Positions 62,453 through 64,000 of a stretch of 64,000 nt of DNA are shown piece by piece. Made by a program: the position numbers and the translations under genes. A model generated the notes under the pieces. It was given only the letters and a program-made list of their open reading frames with translations, made no database searches and was not told the DNA's origin. The first letter of the stretch is position 1. Each line of letters begins with the position of its first letter. Source of the stretch: Clostridium beijerinckii (GTDB taxonomy: Bacteria > Bacillota > Clostridia > Clostridiales > Clostridiaceae); contig CP029329.1 of the NCBI GenBank assembly GCA_003129525.1, positions 2,089,501 to 2,153,500 of the forward strand, in the 5' to 3' direction.

Positions 62453-63175
62453 ATGTTTACGGCAAAAAAAATACATAAAGCGGTATCAAATCAACAATAT
62501 AGAGGTTTTGCAGTTGAAAAAAAACCAAAATCCATAGTATCAGAAGCATATAGAACTTTAAGAACAAATATACAATACTCATCTTTTGATAAACAAATAA
62601 AAACTATAGTAGTTACAAGCGCAGAAGCAGCAGAAGGAAAATCTACAGTAGCAGGAAATCTTGCTTTATCTTTTGCTCAAAATGAAAAAAAAGTTATAAT
62701 AGTGGATTGTGATTTAAGAAAGCCTTCAGTACATAAGAATTTTAAATTATCAAATTTAGTGGGTGTTTCAGAAGTGCTTATAGGAAAAGAAAAGTTAGAA
62801 GAAGTAATACAAAGTCGTAATGAAAACCTTGATATATTAACATCAGGTAAAATTCCGCCAAATCCATCAGAAATGCTATCATCAAGTGCAATGACTAATC
62901 TCATAGAAACTATAAGAGAAAAATACGATATTGTTATTTTAGATAGTGCTCCACTTCAAGCAGTTACGGATGCTCAAATTCTTTCTACAAAAGCAGATGG
63001 AACTATACTTGTTATAAGAGCTCAAAGAACAAACAGAGAAGCGGTTATTGAGGCTAAAAATCTTTTGACTAAAGTAGGAGCTAACATAATAGGTACTGTT
63101 TTACATGCAGTTGAAAATACTAGAGGTAAGTACTACTACTATTATGGAAGTAATGATGAAAAGAAAGCGAAATAA
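62453..63175 (+). CDS. Bacterial tyrosine kinase, copy 2
   Basis: 240 residues, paralogue of 56407-57150: Walker A EAAEGKSTVA, Walker A' VIIVDCDLRKP, Walker B IVILDSAPL, tyrosine-rich end (KYYYYYG). A hairpin element separates it from the phosphatase that follows. Confidence 0.9.
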   Translation: MFTAKKIHKAVSNQQYRGFAVEKKPKSIVSEAYRTLRTNIQYSSFDKQIKTIVVTSAEAAEGKSTVAGNLALSFAQNEKKVIIVDCDLRKPSVHKNFKLSNLVGVSEVLIGKEKLEEVIQSRNENLDILTSGKIPPNPSEMLSSSAMTNLIETIREKYDIVILDSAPLQAVTDAQILSTKADGTILVIRAQRTNREAVIEAKNLLTKVGANIIGTVLHAVENTRGKYYYYYGSNDEKKAK

Positions 63176-63186
63176 TCAATGGTAAA

Positions 63187-63577
63187 TATAGATACCCACG
63201 GTGAAAATCATACTTATGTGTATATCCGCCGAAATAAAGGGGCATGCATTTGCTACAGTTACGGAAGATTTTGATGGGTGCTTCTAAGATTACAAGTTGT
63301 ACCCAAAATGCTTGCTTCAAAGACAAGCGCTCACAGAGAAAGTTCGAAGAACGAAATATAAAATGCCCACAAGGAGAAAGTTCAGGAGGCCAAATATAAA
63401 ATTTGGACCTTCACTTTTCGATTCTCACTTTTTGAACAAGCATATTTGGAACAACTTGTAATCAAGAAGCGCAGCCATCAAAATTTTCAATGTAACATTA
63501 CGCAAAAGCAGGCCCCTTTATTTCTAGTTGGAAGTATATTCATAGTATAAGTATAACTTAAGGGGTGGGTATCTATA
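63187..63577. repeat. Long hairpin element, copy H with 13-bp terminal inverted repeats
   Basis: Ends are perfect: TATAGATACCCAC at 63187 and GTGGGTATCTATA at 63565. Inside are AAATAAAGGGGCATGC / GCAGGCCCCTTTATTT, GATTTTGATGGGTG / CCATCAAAATTTTC and AAGTTGTACCC / GGAACAACTTG. The apical loop holds a 100-nt insert (63329-63428). Inserted between the kinase and phosphatase genes of module 2. Confidence 0.88.
63329..63428 (+). repeat. 48-nt repeat split by a 52-nt repeat, in hairpin H
   Basis: GCTCACAGAGAAAGTTCGAAG…AAAAT at the left and TTCGATTCTCAC at the right are the two halves of the 48-nt repeat in hairpin D. Between them lies a 52-nt unit (CCACAAGGAGAAAGTTC…CCAAATATAAAATTTGG…TTCACTTTT) that also occurs alone at 32934-33002. 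Confidence 0.75.
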
Positions 63578-63621
63578 TTCAATTAACAATTGATAATTGA
63601 ACATTGAAAAAAGGAGTAAAT

Positions 63622-64000
63622 ATGATAGTAGATATTCATTCACATATAATACCAGGAATTGATGATGGATCTAAAAGTATGGAAATGACTTTGGAGATGA
63701 TTAGAAACGCAGAAAAAGAAGGCACTAAAGAAATTGTAGCTACACCTCATTATTTACTTGAATATGGAGAAGCTACAATTATTGACGTGAAAAATCATGT
63801 AAAAGAAATTAATGTACTTTTAGAAAATGAAAAAATAGATGTGAAGATATATAGTGGACAAGAAGTTTATTTTACTAAAAAAATAATAGAAGATTATCTG
63901 GAAGGGAATATCGGAACAATAAATGATTCAAGGTATATGCTTATTGAATTGCCAATGGATAAATTTGATGAGAATACATTTGATATTCTTTATGAACTTC
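63622..64000 (+). CDS. CpsB/CapC-type tyrosine phosphatase (partial)
   Basis: The first 126 codons of a PHP-domain phosphatase that runs off the window. DIHSHIIPGIDDGS supplies metal-binding His residues and Asp, EMTLEMIRNAEKEGTKEIVATPHY follows. It dephosphorylates the BY-kinase encoded upstream. AAAGGAG site 6 nt ahead. Module 1 has no such gene. Confidence 0.9.
   Translation, partial: MIVDIHSHIIPGIDDGSKSMEMTLEMIRNAEKEGTKEIVATPHYLLEYGEATIIDVKNHVKEINVLLENEKIDVKIYSGQEVYFTKKIIEDYLEGNIGTINDSRYMLIELPMDKFDENTFDILYEL

Overview
The window is low-G+C, AT-rich Firmicutes DNA: Shine-Dalgarno sites of the GGAGG type, TTGACA/TATAAT promoters, many T-tailed terminators, and a mix of ATG, GTG and TTG starts. 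The gene order points to a solvent-producing Clostridium close to C. beijerinckii: purL, then purE-C-F-M-N-H-D, and a FabT-headed type II fatty acid synthase operon with FabK in place of FabI. The species guess is inference; no 16S gene is present. No rRNA, tRNA, CRISPR array, prophage or transposase gene was found.

Layout. 1-445 is a seven-copy tandem repeat ahead of asnB. 2.3-9.5 kb holds two long hairpins, a small protein with an unusual leader, a Ca2+-type P-ATPase, a YaaR-like protein and a SsuABC/ThiY-like ABC importer. 9.5-14.0 kb is repeat-rich: long hairpin elements in opposite orientation flank an ABC exporter, followed by a graveyard of short repeats. 14-24 kb carries ilvE, glutamine-dependent nadE, an NfeD/SPFH pair, an EcsC-family protein, a coiled-coil lipoprotein, a polar amino acid ABC importer and a 55-residue zinc ribbon. 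24.6-36.0 kb is de novo purine synthesis: every step from PRPP to IMP is encoded except the first glycinamide formylation made by alternatives to PurN, and purB. 36.2-39.0 kb has a candidate small RNA or riboswitch, a pentapeptide-repeat-like protein, a secreted beta-propeller and a GerMN lipoprotein. 39.1-49.3 kb is the complete fatty acid operon fabT-fabH-acpP-fabK-fabD-fabG-fabF-accB-fabZ-accC-accD-accA, with a FabT operator on its promoter. 49.5-54.6 kb has an AAA-ATPase/PD-(D/E)XK protein, a HutP-family protein and a TrpXYZ-like ABC importer. 54.6-64 kb is a non-coding repeat region followed by two copies of an exopolysaccharide control module (Wzz-like adaptor plus BY-kinase) separated by a sugar transferase, small surface proteins and a cell-wall-binding protein; the second copy leads into a CpsB-type phosphatase cut by the window edge.

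The most unusual content is a nested set of non-coding repeats. (1) Long imperfect hairpins of 90-390 nt, at least eight copies, one with a perfect 13-bp terminal inverted repeat. (2) A 73-nt repeat, present as intact copies with the same ends in several intergenic regions, inside the variable loop of a structured RNA, touching the purL stop codon, and in frame inside the coding sequence at 50756-50828, where it adds about 24 residues. (3) A 48-52-nt repeat found alone and inserted in the apical loops of the long hairpins, with one case of a repeat inside a repeat inside a hairpin. (4) A conserved structured RNA candidate with two full copies and one truncated copy. These suggest small non-autonomous elements that can enter RNA loops and reading frames, similar in idea to Rickettsia palindromic elements.
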